Of a stretch of 64,000 nt of DNA, positions 38,345 through 47,590 are shown one piece after another; the stretch's first letter is position 1, and every line of letters begins with the position of its first letter. The notes beneath the pieces are model-generated. The model was not told the DNA's origin. It searched no databases and saw nothing but the letters and a program-made list of their open reading frames with translations. Source of the stretch: an uncultured Rhodobiaceae bacterium (lineage in GTDB: Bacteria; Pseudomonadota; Alphaproteobacteria; RS24); contig CALCUM010000003.1 in assembly GCA_937907245.1 (NCBI GenBank), positions 124,001-188,000 of the forward strand. The letters are read 5' to 3'. The translations under genes were made by a program, and so were the position numbers.

Positions 38345-40003
38345 ATGTCTGAAATTACCATTTTTACCGCCCGCATCATTCACACTATGGAGCCAAGTCT
38401 ACCGCAAGCCACCGCCATTGCCGTGCGCCAAACGAGTGAGGGTGAGGCGCAGATTTTAGAAGTCGGCACTTTGGAGAGCTTGCAACCCTGGATGAGCCGC
38501 CACCCGCACACAATAGACGAGCGCTTTGCTGATAAAGTGATTATGCCTGGTTTCATCGACCCGCATTTGCACCCAAGCATGGCGGCGGTTATTTTACCGA
38601 TGCAATTTATTACCGCCCTACCATGGGACTTGCCATGGGAGAGCGTGCCGGCGACAAAATCGCATGAGGCTTATCTCGAACGCCTGACCGATTTGACGCA
38701 AGGCGACGCCACAGAGCCGTTTTTCACTTGGGGCTACCACCGCAATTGGCATGGCGATATCACCCGCAAACAATTAGATGAAGCCGCCCCAAATCGGCCG
38801 GTAGTGGTTTGGCATCGCTCGTTCCATGAAGTGATTTTAAACACGGCCGCGCTGGAGCATTTTGGCCTCAACAATAATGAAGTGGGCGCGCATCCGCAGA
38901 TTAAGCTGGAAGACGGATTGTTTTACGAAAACGGTCTGCGCCTCGCCATTAACGCATTTAATCCGCTGATTATGTCGCCCGAAAAATTTGGCCTTGGCAT
39001 GCAGCGCCTCAAGCAAGTGGCCCATTTTGGTGGCCATACGATGCTGGGCGATATGGGCATTGGCATTTTTAATTTTGAGATGGAATGGCAAGCGGCCCTT
39101 GGGTTTTTCAACACAGACGACACGCCATTTCGGGTTCACTACACCCCTAATCTGCTGGCGCTGGCACATGATGGCGATTACGCCCGTGTCGAGACTGAAA
39201 TGTCAGCCTATCCTGACCTCAACACCGATAAATTATTCTTCACCGATCATGCGAAATTATTTACCGATGGCGCCTTCTTCTCGCAATTAATGATGGTCGG
39301 CCAGCCTGGTTATCTGGATGGCCATGAAGGCGAATGGATGATGGTTCCTGAGCGCTTCGAGGAAGCGGCGCGGCTTTTGTGGCACAAGGGCTATAAAATT
39401 CACGTCCACTGCACGGGCGACCTGGGGCTAGAGTTGGCGCTGGATACGCTGGAGAAACTGCAAGACGAGAAGCCGCGTTTCAACCATCGCTTCACGATTG
39501 AGCATTTTGGGCTTTCAACGCCCGAGCAAGTGCGGCGCATGGCGAGCCTTGGTGCCATTGCCTCGGTGAATGTTTATTATCTTCACGAGCTGAGCGAGAT
39601 TTATGCCCGCGATGCCATTGGCGAAGAGCGCGCCTATTCGATGGCGCGGCTTTGCACGCTGAAGCGCAATAATGTGCCGTTTGCGCTGCATTCCGATTAC
39701 ACGATGGCGCCTGCTTTGCCGCTGAACTCGGCTTGGGTGGCGGCGACGCGCAAAAATGAGGCCGGCAAAATTGTGGGTGAAGGTGAATGCGTGCCCGTAT
39801 ATGACGCGCTAAAAGCCATCACCCTCGATGCCGCATATGTGCTGGGCCTAGAAAATGAAGTCGGCAGCTTGCGGGCTGGCAAACGCGCTGACTTCACGGT
39901 GCTGGAGCAAGACCCATTTGAGGTGGGCGCACACGGGCTGCGCGATATTCCCATTTGGGGCACGGTGTTTAACGGCGTGCCGCACCCGATTGAAAAACCC
40001 TAA
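38345..40003 (+). CDS. amidohydrolase family protein (YtcJ-like)
   Basis: 552 residues of the amidohydrolase superfamily, YtcJ/COG1574 branch. N-terminal small beta domain (ITIFTARIIHTMEPS), then the metal motif IMPGFIDPHLHPSM, later histidines in KIHVHCTGDLGLELALD and FTIEHFGLS, the catalytic aspartate in LHSDYTMAPALPL, and the C-terminal LRAGKRADFTVLEQDPFEV. Substrate unknown; members hydrolyse amides or formamides. The start at ATG 38345 has GGAGAGG upstream; the frame extends further 5' without family similarity. Its stop shares one base with the start of the COG0523 GTPase. Confidence 0.85.
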   Translation: MSEITIFTARIIHTMEPSLPQATAIAVRQTSEGEAQILEVGTLESLQPWMSRHPHTIDERFADKVIMPGFIDPHLHPSMAAVILPMQFITALPWDLPWESVPATKSHEAYLERLTDLTQGDATEPFFTWGYHRNWHGDITRKQLDEAAPNRPVVVWHRSFHEVILNTAALEHFGLNNNEVGAHPQIKLEDGLFYENGLRLAINAFNPLIMSPEKFGLGMQRLKQVAHFGGHTMLGDMGIGIFNFEMEWQAALGFFNTDDTPFRVHYTPNLLALAHDGDYARVETEMSAYPDLNTDKLFFTDHAKLFTDGAFFSQLMMVGQPGYLDGHEGEWMMVPERFEEAARLLWHKGYKIHVHCTGDLGLELALDTLEKLQDEKPRFNHRFTIEHFGLSTPEQVRRMASLGAIASVNVYYLHELSEIYARDAIGEERAYSMARLCTLKRNNVPFALHSDYTMAPALPLNSAWVAATRKNEAGKIVGEGECVPVYDALKAITLDAAYVLGLENEVGSLRAGKRADFTVLEQDPFEVGAHGLRDIPIWGTVFNGVPHPIEKP

Positions 40004-40905
40004 TGCTACCGCTGACCATATTGGGCGGCTATTTGGGGGCGGGAAAGACCACGCTGATCAATCGGCTATTGGCCAACCCACCAGCCGCCTTTAAGGGCAA
40101 ACGCCTGACCATTTTGGTCAATGATTTTGGCGCCATTAACATTGATGCCGAGCTGATTGAGGCGCATGACGGCGAGACGATTTCGCTAGCCAATGGCTGC
40201 GCCTGCTGCCAATTGCAAGATGATGCGTTGCAGCAATTACAGCAATTAGCGCAAAGCGACACGCCCCCCGACCATGTGTTGATTGAGGCCAGTGGCGCAG
40301 GCGAGCCTGCCCGCCTCGCTTATCTCGGCTATGGCATTCAGGGGCTGCAACTGGCGGGTATTTATGTGGCGATAGACGCCACAACATTGGCGGCCAAACG
40401 GCGCGATAAGTTCGTCGGCGGTCTGGTTAATCGACAAATCGCGCAAGCTGATTATTGCCTGCTGACCAAGGCAGATTTAACCGATGACGAAGGCGCCAGC
40501 GCGCAGAGCCTATTGGCCAGCCTCACCCAAGCCCCCATCGCGCGCGCCAGCGACGAGGTGCTGGCTGACATGCTAACGCTGTCAGCTTCCAGCGCCTTAT
40601 CTGATATGGCCGAAACGGCACCGCTTTTTGCCGATGCGCTATTCGATACGATAAGCTTCTCGGCACAGACGCCCCTGGATATAGAAAAATTAGCCGCCTT
40701 ACTGCAGGAAGTGGCGCCCAAACTGGCGCGCGCGAAAGGCCACACAGGCACGCATCGATTGCAATTGGTAGGCGAGCGCTACACGCTCCTCGAAGCGGAA
40801 CGGCGTGCGCCTGAGCTGGTGTTTATTGCCGAAAAAGGAAAGCTGGATTTGGCGGCTTTGGAAGTAAAATTGCTTGCCGTGAAGCTTCAAACATTTGCAA
40901 CCTAG
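40003..40905 (+). CDS. CobW/COG0523 family GTP-binding metallochaperone
   Basis: 300-residue G3E GTPase. Walker A GGYLGAGKTT (8-17), metal-binding CxCC motif NGCACC (Cys66, Cys68, Cys69), guanine-specificity segment LLTKAD, and a C-terminal CobW_C domain with HRLQLVGERY. Family members deliver zinc or other metals to client enzymes. It is translationally coupled (TAATG) to a metal-dependent amidohydrolase, which makes that enzyme a possible client; this is inference from overlap only. It has no histidine-rich stretch. Confidence 0.9.
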   Translation: MLPLTILGGYLGAGKTTLINRLLANPPAAFKGKRLTILVNDFGAINIDAELIEAHDGETISLANGCACCQLQDDALQQLQQLAQSDTPPDHVLIEASGAGEPARLAYLGYGIQGLQLAGIYVAIDATTLAAKRRDKFVGGLVNRQIAQADYCLLTKADLTDDEGASAQSLLASLTQAPIARASDEVLADMLTLSASSALSDMAETAPLFADALFDTISFSAQTPLDIEKLAALLQEVAPKLARAKGHTGTHRLQLVGERYTLLEAERRAPELVFIAEKGKLDLAALEVKLLAVKLQTFAT

Positions 40906-40920
40906 GCAAAAGCAAAATAT

Positions 40921-40997
40921 TGGTGGGCCCGGCAGGACTCGAACCTGCGACCAATCCGTTATGAGCGGACCGCTCTAACCACCTGAGCTACAGGCCC
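40921..40997 (-). tRNA. tRNA-Ile2 (anticodon CAT, lysidine type)
   Basis: 77-nt cloverleaf on the minus strand: acceptor GGGCCTG pairing CGGGCCC (one G-U), D arm with AGCTCAGGTGG, anticodon loop CTCATAA, variable and T arm GGTCGCAGGTTCGAGTCCTG, encoded CCA. The anticodon is CAT; the G1-C72 pair excludes initiator tRNA-Met. The CTCATAA loop and GGTCGC variable region match isoleucine tRNAs whose C34 is converted to lysidine by TilS. Elongator tRNA-Met is the alternative. Confidence 0.88.
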
Positions 40998-41017
40998 CAA
41001 CACCAATACAATAATGA

Positions 41018-41356
41018 TTATGCGTCTAATTCGGGAAAATATAAACCCGGTTCATAAGACGCGGCTTCTTCTTCACTCATCTGCGCATAGGCGATGATGA
41101 TAACCAAATCTTGCTTTTGTGCCAAACGAGCGGCCGCGCCATTGATGCCAATGGTCTTGGAGCCGCGTGGCGCTGGAATGGCGTAAGTTGTAAAGCGCCC
41201 GCCCGTGTTGATGTTTAAGACATCGACTTGCTCATTGGGCAAAATGCCCGCTTTGTCGAGCCAATCTTGGTCCACCGAAATCGAACCCTGATACTGCATG
41301 TCGCATTGGGTTACTGTGGCGCGGTGAATTTTCGCCTTCATCATCGTTAACATCAT
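41018..41356 (-). CDS. panD: aspartate 1-decarboxylase proenzyme
   Basis: 112-residue pyruvoyl enzyme forming beta-alanine for pantothenate and CoA. The autocleavage site is Gly24-Ser25 in [11 protein letters not shown], exactly the canonical numbering, which supports the start at ATG 41356. [31 protein letters not shown] and the C-terminal [10 protein letters not shown] are family blocks. It lies between the tRNA and rpoD; other pan genes are not nearby. Confidence 0.94.
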   Translation of the reverse strand: MMLTMMKAKIHRATVTQCDMQYQGSISVDQDWLDKAGILPNEQVDVLNINTGGRFTTYAIPAPRGSKTIGINGAAARLAQKQDLVIIIAYAQMSEEEAASYEPGLYFPELDA

Positions 41357-41385
41357 TGGGAGAGCCTGATTTATTCGTACTAAGT

Positions 41386-43353
41386 CTAATTATCCAAGAA
41401 ACTACGGAGCTTGCGAGACCGGCTTGGGTGTTTCAGCTTGCGCAAGGCTTTCGCTTCAATTTGGCGAATGCGTTCGCGTGTCACAGAGAACTGCTGACCC
41501 ACTTCTTCCAGCGTATGGTCGGTGTTCATACCAATGCCAAAGCGCATGCGCAAGACACGTTCTTCGCGCGGCGTTAACGAAGCCAAAACCCGCGTGGTGG
41601 TATCGCGCAAATTGGACTGAATGGCAGCATCGATTGGCAAAATCGCGTTCTTATCTTCGATGAAATCACCCAGCTGGCTATCTTCTTCGTCGCCGATGGG
41701 CGTTTCCAAGCTAATCGGCTCTTTGGCGATTTTCAAAACCTTGCGCACTTTATCAAGCGGCATCGACAGTTTTTCCGACAGCTCTTCTGGCGTCGGCTCG
41801 CGGCCAAACTCGTGCAACATTTGGCGCGAAGTGCGCACCAATTTGTTAATCGTCTCAATCATATGCACCGGGATACGGATGGTGCGCGCTTGGTCGGCAA
41901 TCGAGCGAGTGATCGCTTGGCGAATCCACCAGGTCGCATAGGTTGAGAATTTATACCCACGGCGATACTCAAATTTATCAACCGCTTTCATAAGGCCGAT
42001 ATTGCCCTCTTGAATAAGGTCGAGGAATTGCAGGCCGCGATTTGTGTATTTTTTGGCAATGGAAATCACCAGCCGCAAATTGGCTTCGACCATTTCCTTC
42101 TTGGCAATGCGCGCTTCGCGCTCGCCTTTTTGCACAGTGCGCACAATGCGGCGATATTCGGTGATGTTCAGACCTGTCTCATTGGCCAGCTCTTGAATTT
42201 CGCTACGAATGGTTTTTACGTCATCGCGGTTTTTCTGAATGAAATCTTTCCAGCCCTTGCCCGTCAGTCGACCGACACGGCGAGACCAATTGGCCTCATA
42301 TTCATTGCCTTGATATTGCTTCAAAAACTCGTCGCGGGTGACGCCGGTTTTTTGGGCCAAACGCCACAGTTGTGCCTCCAGCCCAACCAAGCGCTTGTTA
42401 ATCGCATAAAGCTGCTCGACCAATGCCTCGATACGATTATTGTTCAACGCCAAACCTTTGACTTCTTCAATAATCTCACCGCTCAATTTATCCGAGCGGG
42501 TTTGTTGCGCTTTGGTCAGCTCTTTGCCATCGCTTTGCAGCTCCACGCTTTGGTCTTGCAAGCGGCGTAGCTTTTTATAGGTCGAGGCAATAATGTCGAA
42601 ACTGCCCAATACTTTTGGCTTCAGTTCCATTTCCATGGCTGAAAGCGACATATTGGCTTCCGCTTCATCATCGTCTTCATCTGGCTCGCCTTCGGCTTCG
42701 CCCGATGGCGCACCCGATGGAGGGGGCGCAGCACCGGCCGCCGAGCGGTCAATTTTCTTGGCTTCGGGGCCTGCGAAAGTAGCGTCCAAATCGATAATAT
42801 CACGCAGCAAAACCTTGCCTTCATTCAGCTCATCGCGCCAAATGATAATCGCCTGAAACGTCAACGGGCTTTCGCATAGGCCTGCAATCATAGTCTCGCG
42901 ACCGGCCTCTATGCGTTTGGCAATGGCAATTTCGCCTTCGCGGGACAGTAGCTCAACCGAGCCCATTTCGCGCAAATACATCCGCACCGGATCATCGGTA
43001 CGATCGCCTGCCGCGCCCGTTTTAGCGGTTTTAGCAACGGCCGAGGTGCTGGTCGCCGTCGCTACAGCGGTCTCGTCGCTTGATTTGGCGTCGCCATCTT
43101 CTTCGGTGTCGTCTGCATCATCCGTCTCAACAACCGTGATGCCCATCTCAGACAGCATAGACATAATGTCTTCGATTTTTTCGGACGTAAATTCTTCGGG
43201 TGGCAAAACCGCGTTGAGCGCATCAATGGTCACAAAGCCGCTTGATTTGGCAGCCTTGATCATGCGCTTCACATCGCGATTGTCCATGTCGATAAGTGGG
43301 CTGTCGCCTGTTTCGACTTCTTGTTCTTTTGCCTTGGCTTTTTTGCCTGCCAT
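41386..43353 (-). CDS. rpoD: RNA polymerase primary sigma factor (sigma-70)
   Basis: 655 residues. Region 1.1 near the N-terminus (about 25-90), an acidic alanine-rich linker (about 100-130), region 1.2 ([21 protein letters not shown]), a non-conserved region rich in acidic residues (about 215-260), then regions 2.1-2.4 ([46 protein letters not shown]), 3 and 4.2 ([20 protein letters not shown]). Start ATG 43353 with GGAG upstream; the longer frame runs into dnaG. It follows dnaG after 43 bp, the classic macromolecular-synthesis order, here without rpsU. Confidence 0.96.
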   Translation of the reverse strand: MAGKKAKAKEQEVETGDSPLIDMDNRDVKRMIKAAKSSGFVTIDALNAVLPPEEFTSEKIEDIMSMLSEMGITVVETDDADDTEEDGDAKSSDETAVATATSTSAVAKTAKTGAAGDRTDDPVRMYLREMGSVELLSREGEIAIAKRIEAGRETMIAGLCESPLTFQAIIIWRDELNEGKVLLRDIIDLDATFAGPEAKKIDRSAAGAAPPPSGAPSGEAEGEPDEDDDEAEANMSLSAMEMELKPKVLGSFDIIASTYKKLRRLQDQSVELQSDGKELTKAQQTRSDKLSGEIIEEVKGLALNNNRIEALVEQLYAINKRLVGLEAQLWRLAQKTGVTRDEFLKQYQGNEYEANWSRRVGRLTGKGWKDFIQKNRDDVKTIRSEIQELANETGLNITEYRRIVRTVQKGEREARIAKKEMVEANLRLVISIAKKYTNRGLQFLDLIQEGNIGLMKAVDKFEYRRGYKFSTYATWWIRQAITRSIADQARTIRIPVHMIETINKLVRTSRQMLHEFGREPTPEELSEKLSMPLDKVRKVLKIAKEPISLETPIGDEEDSQLGDFIEDKNAILPIDAAIQSNLRDTTTRVLASLTPREERVLRMRFGIGMNTDHTLEEVGQQFSVTRERIRQIEAKALRKLKHPSRSRKLRSFLDN

Positions 43354-43396
43354 ATAAGTCTCCGTGTAAGTCTTGCGTGACCCCTCACGATTATCA

Positions 43397-45274
43397 TTAA
43401 GCTGCGCTGTCGTCTCCGCGTTCCAGCGCCGCAATTTCATTCTTTATCGCCAATAGGCGTTCCAGCGCGTTTTGTGTTCCATCCCGCGCTAGCTCAATTT
43501 CAAGTTCTGCTTCAACCGATTTTTGTTCGGCCGTAAGAGTCTGTAATTTATGATGATTTCGGGCAACTTCAAGCCACCCCGCCAAAACGTCTTCCAGATC
43601 ACTTTCCTTGCGCGCAAAACTCATACGCCGAGCTTCTGGCATTTTTACCAAACGCTCACAAATTTCCTGCTTTCCCTTGCCTATCAAATGCCTTGTGAGA
43701 GCGCTATTGTCAAGTCCTGCGTCCGTTTCGGCGGGGCCCTCCAGCTCGTCAAAATAGTCAATCATCGCAAAGCGCAAGGCGTCCAATGCTGGCGTTTGTA
43801 TTTCAATGGTCTCGAACATATCTCGCTCGCGCACAAGAACGGCTGGGTGCTGCAGCACACAAAGGACAATCAAGGCCTCTCGGTTTGACCAATCGGTCGC
43901 TCCGGTTGAGATGGCGGAACGACGCGCTTCTGAGCTTGGTGGCGACCGAAAGCGCGGGTTTTTTCTTGGTCTAGCGCCACCTCGGTTTTGATAGGGGACA
44001 CCCTGCTCGCCCAATAATTTGTCCAGCCGGGCTTTAATGTCTTGGCCATAAAGGGCGCGCACATCTTTATCGCCGACCCGAGCTGCCGCCTCTCGCAACC
44101 GCTTTTTCAAGGCGGCCGCGCGCTCGGGGGTGTCCCAAGGGGCGGCCTCTATCTCGCGCTCCCACATTAAATCGATAAGGCTCATGGCTTTGCCCAACAG
44201 CGCCTGCATAGCTTCGGCGCCGCCTTCGCGCACCACATCATCGGGGTCTTTGCCCGGCGGCAAAATAGCAAAGCGCAAAGAATAACCAGGTTTTAGCAAA
44301 GGCAAAGCCCGGTCAATCGCGCGATAAGCGGCGCGCAGGCCAGCCGCATCGCCATCGAGACATAAAATCGGCTCCGGCGCCATGCGCCATGCGAGACCGA
44401 TTTGCTCTTCGGTAATCGCTGTGCCCAAACCTGCCACCGCATTATCAATGCCCGCGCGCGCCATGCCCACGACATCCATATAGCCTTCCGAGATGAGCAC
44501 GTTATTGGTGTCATAGGCGGCTTGGCGCGCACCCGAAAAATTATACAAAACGCGGCTTTTATGAAACAGCGGAGTCTCGGGTGAATTGAGATATTTGGCT
44601 TTCGCATCGGCGCTCATCGCGCGCCCGCCAAAAGCAATCACGCGACCGCGCGCATCGTTAATGGGAAAAATAATCCGATCGCGGAAACGGTCATAGGGCG
44701 CTTTATTATCGTCTGGTTTTATCGCCATGCCTGCTTCGACAATTTTATCGAGCCCCATGTCGCGCGCGCTCAAATGCTCCACCAGCGCGGTGCGCGAGCT
44801 GGGCCCAAAGCCAATGCGGAAGCGGGTTATCATCTCTTGGCTAACGCCGCGCTTCTCGAGATAGGCGCGCGCATCGGCAGCGGCGGGGGTTTTGAGTTGC
44901 GCTTCAAACCATTTGGCTGAAGCCTCGGTAACGTCTAGCAGGCTGGCCTGATTAACCGCGCGCACGGCATCTTGTGGGTCGCGGTCGGGCATTTGCATGC
45001 CCGCCTCAGAGGCCAGACGCTCAACCGCTTCTGGAAAACTTAACCCTTCAGTCTCCATGACAAAGTCAAACACCGACCCATGATTGCCGGTCGAGAAACA
45101 ATGATAAAATTGCTTGTCATCATTAACGGTGAAAGAAGGCGTTTTTTCAGGCTTGAACGGGCTAAGGCCCACAAATTCGCGGCCACGGCGCTGCAACTTC
45201 ACCTTGCGGCCGACCACATCCGATACGGAAATTCGGTTTCTAATTTCTTCGAGAAAGGTTTGGGGAAACGCCAT
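43397..45274 (-). CDS. dnaG: DNA primase
   Basis: 625 residues synthesising replication primers. N-terminal zinc-binding-like domain, Toprim catalytic core ([14 protein letters not shown], about 268; [13 protein letters not shown], about 310), C-terminal helicase-binding region (about 460-625). The zinc domain keeps its fold motif EKTPSFTV but has lost most ligands: the usual Cys/His/Cys/Cys positions read Ser38, Lys41, Cys59 and Thr62. Zinc binding in the usual way therefore looks impossible. ATG 45274 is well placed. Upstream yqeY completes the conserved yqeY-dnaG-rpoD order. Confidence 0.95.
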   Translation of the reverse strand: MAFPQTFLEEIRNRISVSDVVGRKVKLQRRGREFVGLSPFKPEKTPSFTVNDDKQFYHCFSTGNHGSVFDFVMETEGLSFPEAVERLASEAGMQMPDRDPQDAVRAVNQASLLDVTEASAKWFEAQLKTPAAADARAYLEKRGVSQEMITRFRIGFGPSSRTALVEHLSARDMGLDKIVEAGMAIKPDDNKAPYDRFRDRIIFPINDARGRVIAFGGRAMSADAKAKYLNSPETPLFHKSRVLYNFSGARQAAYDTNNVLISEGYMDVVGMARAGIDNAVAGLGTAITEEQIGLAWRMAPEPILCLDGDAAGLRAAYRAIDRALPLLKPGYSLRFAILPPGKDPDDVVREGGAEAMQALLGKAMSLIDLMWEREIEAAPWDTPERAAALKKRLREAAARVGDKDVRALYGQDIKARLDKLLGEQGVPYQNRGGARPRKNPRFRSPPSSEARRSAISTGATDWSNREALIVLCVLQHPAVLVRERDMFETIEIQTPALDALRFAMIDYFDELEGPAETDAGLDNSALTRHLIGKGKQEICERLVKMPEARRMSFARKESDLEDVLAGWLEVARNHHKLQTLTAEQKSVEAELEIELARDGTQNALERLLAIKNEIAALERGDDSAA

Positions 45275-45373
45275 GTTAGTATTTTACGCGCTTATCGGCT
45301 GTGCCGCCATGCAGATAATGCGTGGGAGCTATGGAAAGGCCATATTTCTTGTGAATGAAAATGTAAACGGCGT

Positions 45374-45826
45374 TTAACTGAGGCGTTGTTTAACCAGACC
45401 GCCGGCTTTGCCAAAGTCCATTTGTCCGGCATATTTGCCTTTCAAGACACCCATGACTTTACCCATGTCTTTCAAAGATTGCGCCTCCACTTGCGTGCAA
45501 GCCGCTTCAACCGCAGCGGCTACCTCTTCGTCACTGAGTTGAGCTGGTAAGAAATCTTCAATGACAATAATCTCAGCCCGCTCTTGCTCGGCCAATTCCA
45601 ACCGACCCGCTTCTTCATAGGTGGTGGCTGCCTCTTGGCGTTGCTTTACCATTTTGGCAAGAATTTCTAGAATTTGATCGTCGCTAACGCCATCGCCATT
45701 GTCGGCACTGCGCGCGGCAATGTCTCGGTCTTTGATGGCTGCCATAATGAGGCGTAATGTAGAGACACGAATTTTATCTTTGGCCTTAACCGCTGTCTTC
45801 AGCGCTTCTGTGAACCGCTCTTGCAT
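45374..45826 (-). CDS. GatB/YqeY domain protein
   Basis: 150-residue YqeY-like protein, related to the C-terminal tRNA-recognition part of GatB; it may take part in tRNA-dependent amidotransfer, but free-standing members have no proven role. RFTEALKTAVKAKDKIRVSTLRL, IEDFLPAQLSDEE and MGKVMGVLKGKYAGQMDFGK are typical. Start at ATG 45826 with AAGGAG; the longer frame upstream is not conserved in type. First gene of the yqeY-dnaG-rpoD run. Confidence 0.88.
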   Translation of the reverse strand: MQERFTEALKTAVKAKDKIRVSTLRLIMAAIKDRDIAARSADNGDGVSDDQILEILAKMVKQRQEAATTYEEAGRLELAEQERAEIIVIEDFLPAQLSDEEVAAAVEAACTQVEAQSLKDMGKVMGVLKGKYAGQMDFGKAGGLVKQRLS

Positions 45827-46167
45827 GGTCAAACTCCTTGAAACCAATCTTTCCTCTATTGGCGACCCGAAACTGAGAGAGCTGCCAAGGAAGCCAGTGG
45901 TATATGCCAAAGCATGGGCTTTGGCAATGCTTCAAAAGTGATGCTTCAAAGGCACGGCTCTAAATCAGTGCTCAAAATCAGTGCTCAAAATCAGTGCTCA
46001 AAATCAAAGCGAAACTTTCCACTCAGAATCAAAGTTTACCTCTATGCTTCCCCGACCGAGGCAAATGACAAAACTCTCTACCCTCCGCCTTTTGCTCTCG
46101 GTTAAAAACTTCGCAAGACACTGTTTTTGTTGGTGTTTTTTTCACACAAGAATCGCAATAAGATCGC
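45827..46167. other. long intergenic region between yqeY and carA
   Basis: No convincing gene. It contains a perfect 9-bp hairpin (TGCCAAAGC-ATGG-GCTTTGGCA, 45905-45926), a repeated ATGCTTCAAA (45927 and 45941), a 13-bp tandem repeat (45962-46006) and T-rich segments towards the carA promoter. The yqeY promoter must lie in its left part. Confidence 0.6.
45962..46006. repeat. 13-bp tandem repeat, 3.5 copies
   Basis: AAATCAGTGCTCA occurs perfectly at 45962, 45975 and 45988, with AAATCA at 46001. It is non-coding. Possibly slippage-generated; a tandem regulator site cannot be excluded. Confidence 0.92.
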
Positions 46168-46194
46168 TTGACGAGAAGCCACCCTTTATATAGT
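46168..46194 (+). promoter_or_regulatory. candidate carA promoter
   Basis: TTGACG (46168-46173) and TATAGT (46189-46194) are separated by 15 bp (16 bp if CTTGAC is taken as -35). Transcription from here would give a leader of about 190 nt before carA. Confidence 0.5.
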
Positions 46195-46232
46195 TTCCCG
46201 TCAATTTGGCTCACGCAGAAAATAGGGTTTTT

Positions 46233-46397
46233 ATGAGGGTTCTCAGCATCGTTCACGCCTCGGTCGCAACAGCGGCAGGGGCCTTTTTTTTGCGTTTTTC
46301 CAAGTTTTGTTTTTCCATGTTTTCAAGTCACATTTCATCGCCCCTTCGTGGGCAGGCCGATAGTTTACTAAGCAACCGATGGGGAGCCCTCACATGA
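46233..46397 (+). CDS. 54-codon leader ORF overlapping the carA start
   Basis: ATG 46233 is preceded by AGGG. The ORF (MRVLSIVHASVATAAGAFFL and on) reads straight through the terminator hairpin at 46257-46291 and the following U-rich tracts (codons FFLRFSKFCF), and ends in TGA at 46395-46397, overlapping the carA ATG at 46394. This arrangement resembles the E. coli pyrBI leader, where translation of a leader ORF spanning the attenuator prevents termination when UTP is low. Whether it is translated is not shown by sequence alone. Confidence 0.5.
   Translation: MRVLSIVHASVATAAGAFFLRFSKFCFSMFSSHISSPLRGQADSLLSNRWGALT
46257..46291 (+). terminator. intrinsic terminator/attenuator in the carAB leader
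   Basis: GCCTCGGTCGC and GCGGCAGGGGC form an 11-position stem (two G-U pairs, one G-A mismatch) closed by an AACA loop and followed by C and eight T. It lies about 100 bp before carA and inside the leader ORF, so unimpeded it would block carAB transcription. Confidence 0.82.
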
Positions 46398-47590
46398 GTG
46401 CCGATAAATCAATTTGGCAACCAGCCAAAAAAACCGCCCTTCTGCTAACCGCAAATGGAGAAGCTTTTTACGGCTATGGCTTAGGCGCGTCCGGCCACAC
46501 CGTCGGCGAGGTTTGCTTCAACACGGCCATGACGGGCTATCAGGAAATCCTCACCGACCCTTCCTATAAAGAGCAAATCGTCACTTTCACCTTTCCGCAT
46601 ATCGGCAATGTCGGCACCAATGATGACGATGGGGAAACCTCCAACACCCAAGTGTCGCGCGCGGCCAACGGTTTGATTATCCGCGAAGCCATCACAAATC
46701 CGTCTAATTATCGCAACACGATGCACTTGAACGATTGGCTGATCAGCAAAGGTCTCATCGGCATTAGCGGCTTGGATACGCGCACTATCACCGCGCATAT
46801 TCGCGACAATGGCATGTTTAATGCCATCTTGGCGCATGCCCCTGACGGAGAGTTTGATATCCCCGCTTTACAAGCCGAGCTGGATAATTTTGCCGGCCTC
46901 GAAGGCGCCGACTTAGCCGCTGAAGTGACCAGCCAAACCGCTTATGAGTGGAACCAAACCCGCTGGGAATGGAACCAAGGGTTCTCGGAAAACGACCCCA
47001 AGACCCAAGATATGCCTCATGTTGTGGCGCTAGATTATGGCGTGAAGAAAAACATCCTGCGCTGCTTGGCACAAGCCGGCTGCCGCGTCTCGGTGGTCAG
47101 CGCCTCGGCTTCAGCAGACGAAATTTTGGCCCAAAACCCAGACGGTATCTTTTTATCCAACGGCCCCGGCGACCCGGCAGCGACTGGCGAGTATGCGGTC
47201 GCGGAAATCGAAAAACTAGTGGCCAGTGGCAAGCCCGTCTTTGGTATCTGCTTAGGCCACCAAATGCTGGCTCGCGCGCTGGGTGCCAAAACCGTGAAAA
47301 TGAAACAAGGCCATCATGGTGCCAATCATCCGGTGAAAGATTTGACCACGGGCAAGGTTGAAATTACCTCCATGAACCATGGCTTCACCGTCGATCGCGA
47401 TAGCCTTCCCGCGAACGTGGAAGAAACCCACGTTAGCCTGTTTGACCAAACCAATTGTGGCATTGCCCTTAAGGGCGCGCCCGTCTTCTCGGTACAATAT
47501 CACCCAGAAGCCTCACCCGGGCCCCAAGACAGCCATTACCTTTTTGACCGCTTTGTTGCCTCCATGGGTAGCAGCCGAGGAGACGCCTAA
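46394..47590 (+). CDS. carA: carbamoyl-phosphate synthase small (glutaminase) subunit
   Basis: 398 residues supplying ammonia from glutamine to CarB. N-terminal CarA domain ([32 protein letters not shown]) and class I glutamine amidotransferase domain with Cys286 in [10 protein letters not shown] and the His/Glu pair in [11 protein letters not shown]. The start at ATG 46394 has GGGGAG upstream and overlaps the stop of the leader ORF. The stop shares a base with the carB start (TAATG). An attenuator precedes it. Confidence 0.96.
   Translation: MSADKSIWQPAKKTALLLTANGEAFYGYGLGASGHTVGEVCFNTAMTGYQEILTDPSYKEQIVTFTFPHIGNVGTNDDDGETSNTQVSRAANGLIIREAITNPSNYRNTMHLNDWLISKGLIGISGLDTRTITAHIRDNGMFNAILAHAPDGEFDIPALQAELDNFAGLEGADLAAEVTSQTAYEWNQTRWEWNQGFSENDPKTQDMPHVVALDYGVKKNILRCLAQAGCRVSVVSASASADEILAQNPDGIFLSNGPGDPAATGEYAVAEIEKLVASGKPVFGICLGHQMLARALGAKTVKMKQGHHGANHPVKDLTTGKVEITSMNHGFTVDRDSLPANVEETHVSLFDQTNCGIALKGAPVFSVQYHPEASPGPQDSHYLFDRFVASMGSSRGDA

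Noticed and set aside
40921-40997. Initiator tRNA-Met for the CAT-anticodon tRNA
   Set aside because: The first acceptor pair is G1-C72, whereas bacterial initiators have an unpaired C1-A72 type end; the anticodon stem also lacks three consecutive G-C pairs.
42010-42570. 186-codon plus-strand frame inside rpoD
   Set aside because: Antisense to conserved sigma regions; no family similarity visible.
45962-46006. CRISPR array or iteron origin
   Set aside because: Direct 13-bp units without spacers, only 3.5 copies, no cas or rep gene nearby.
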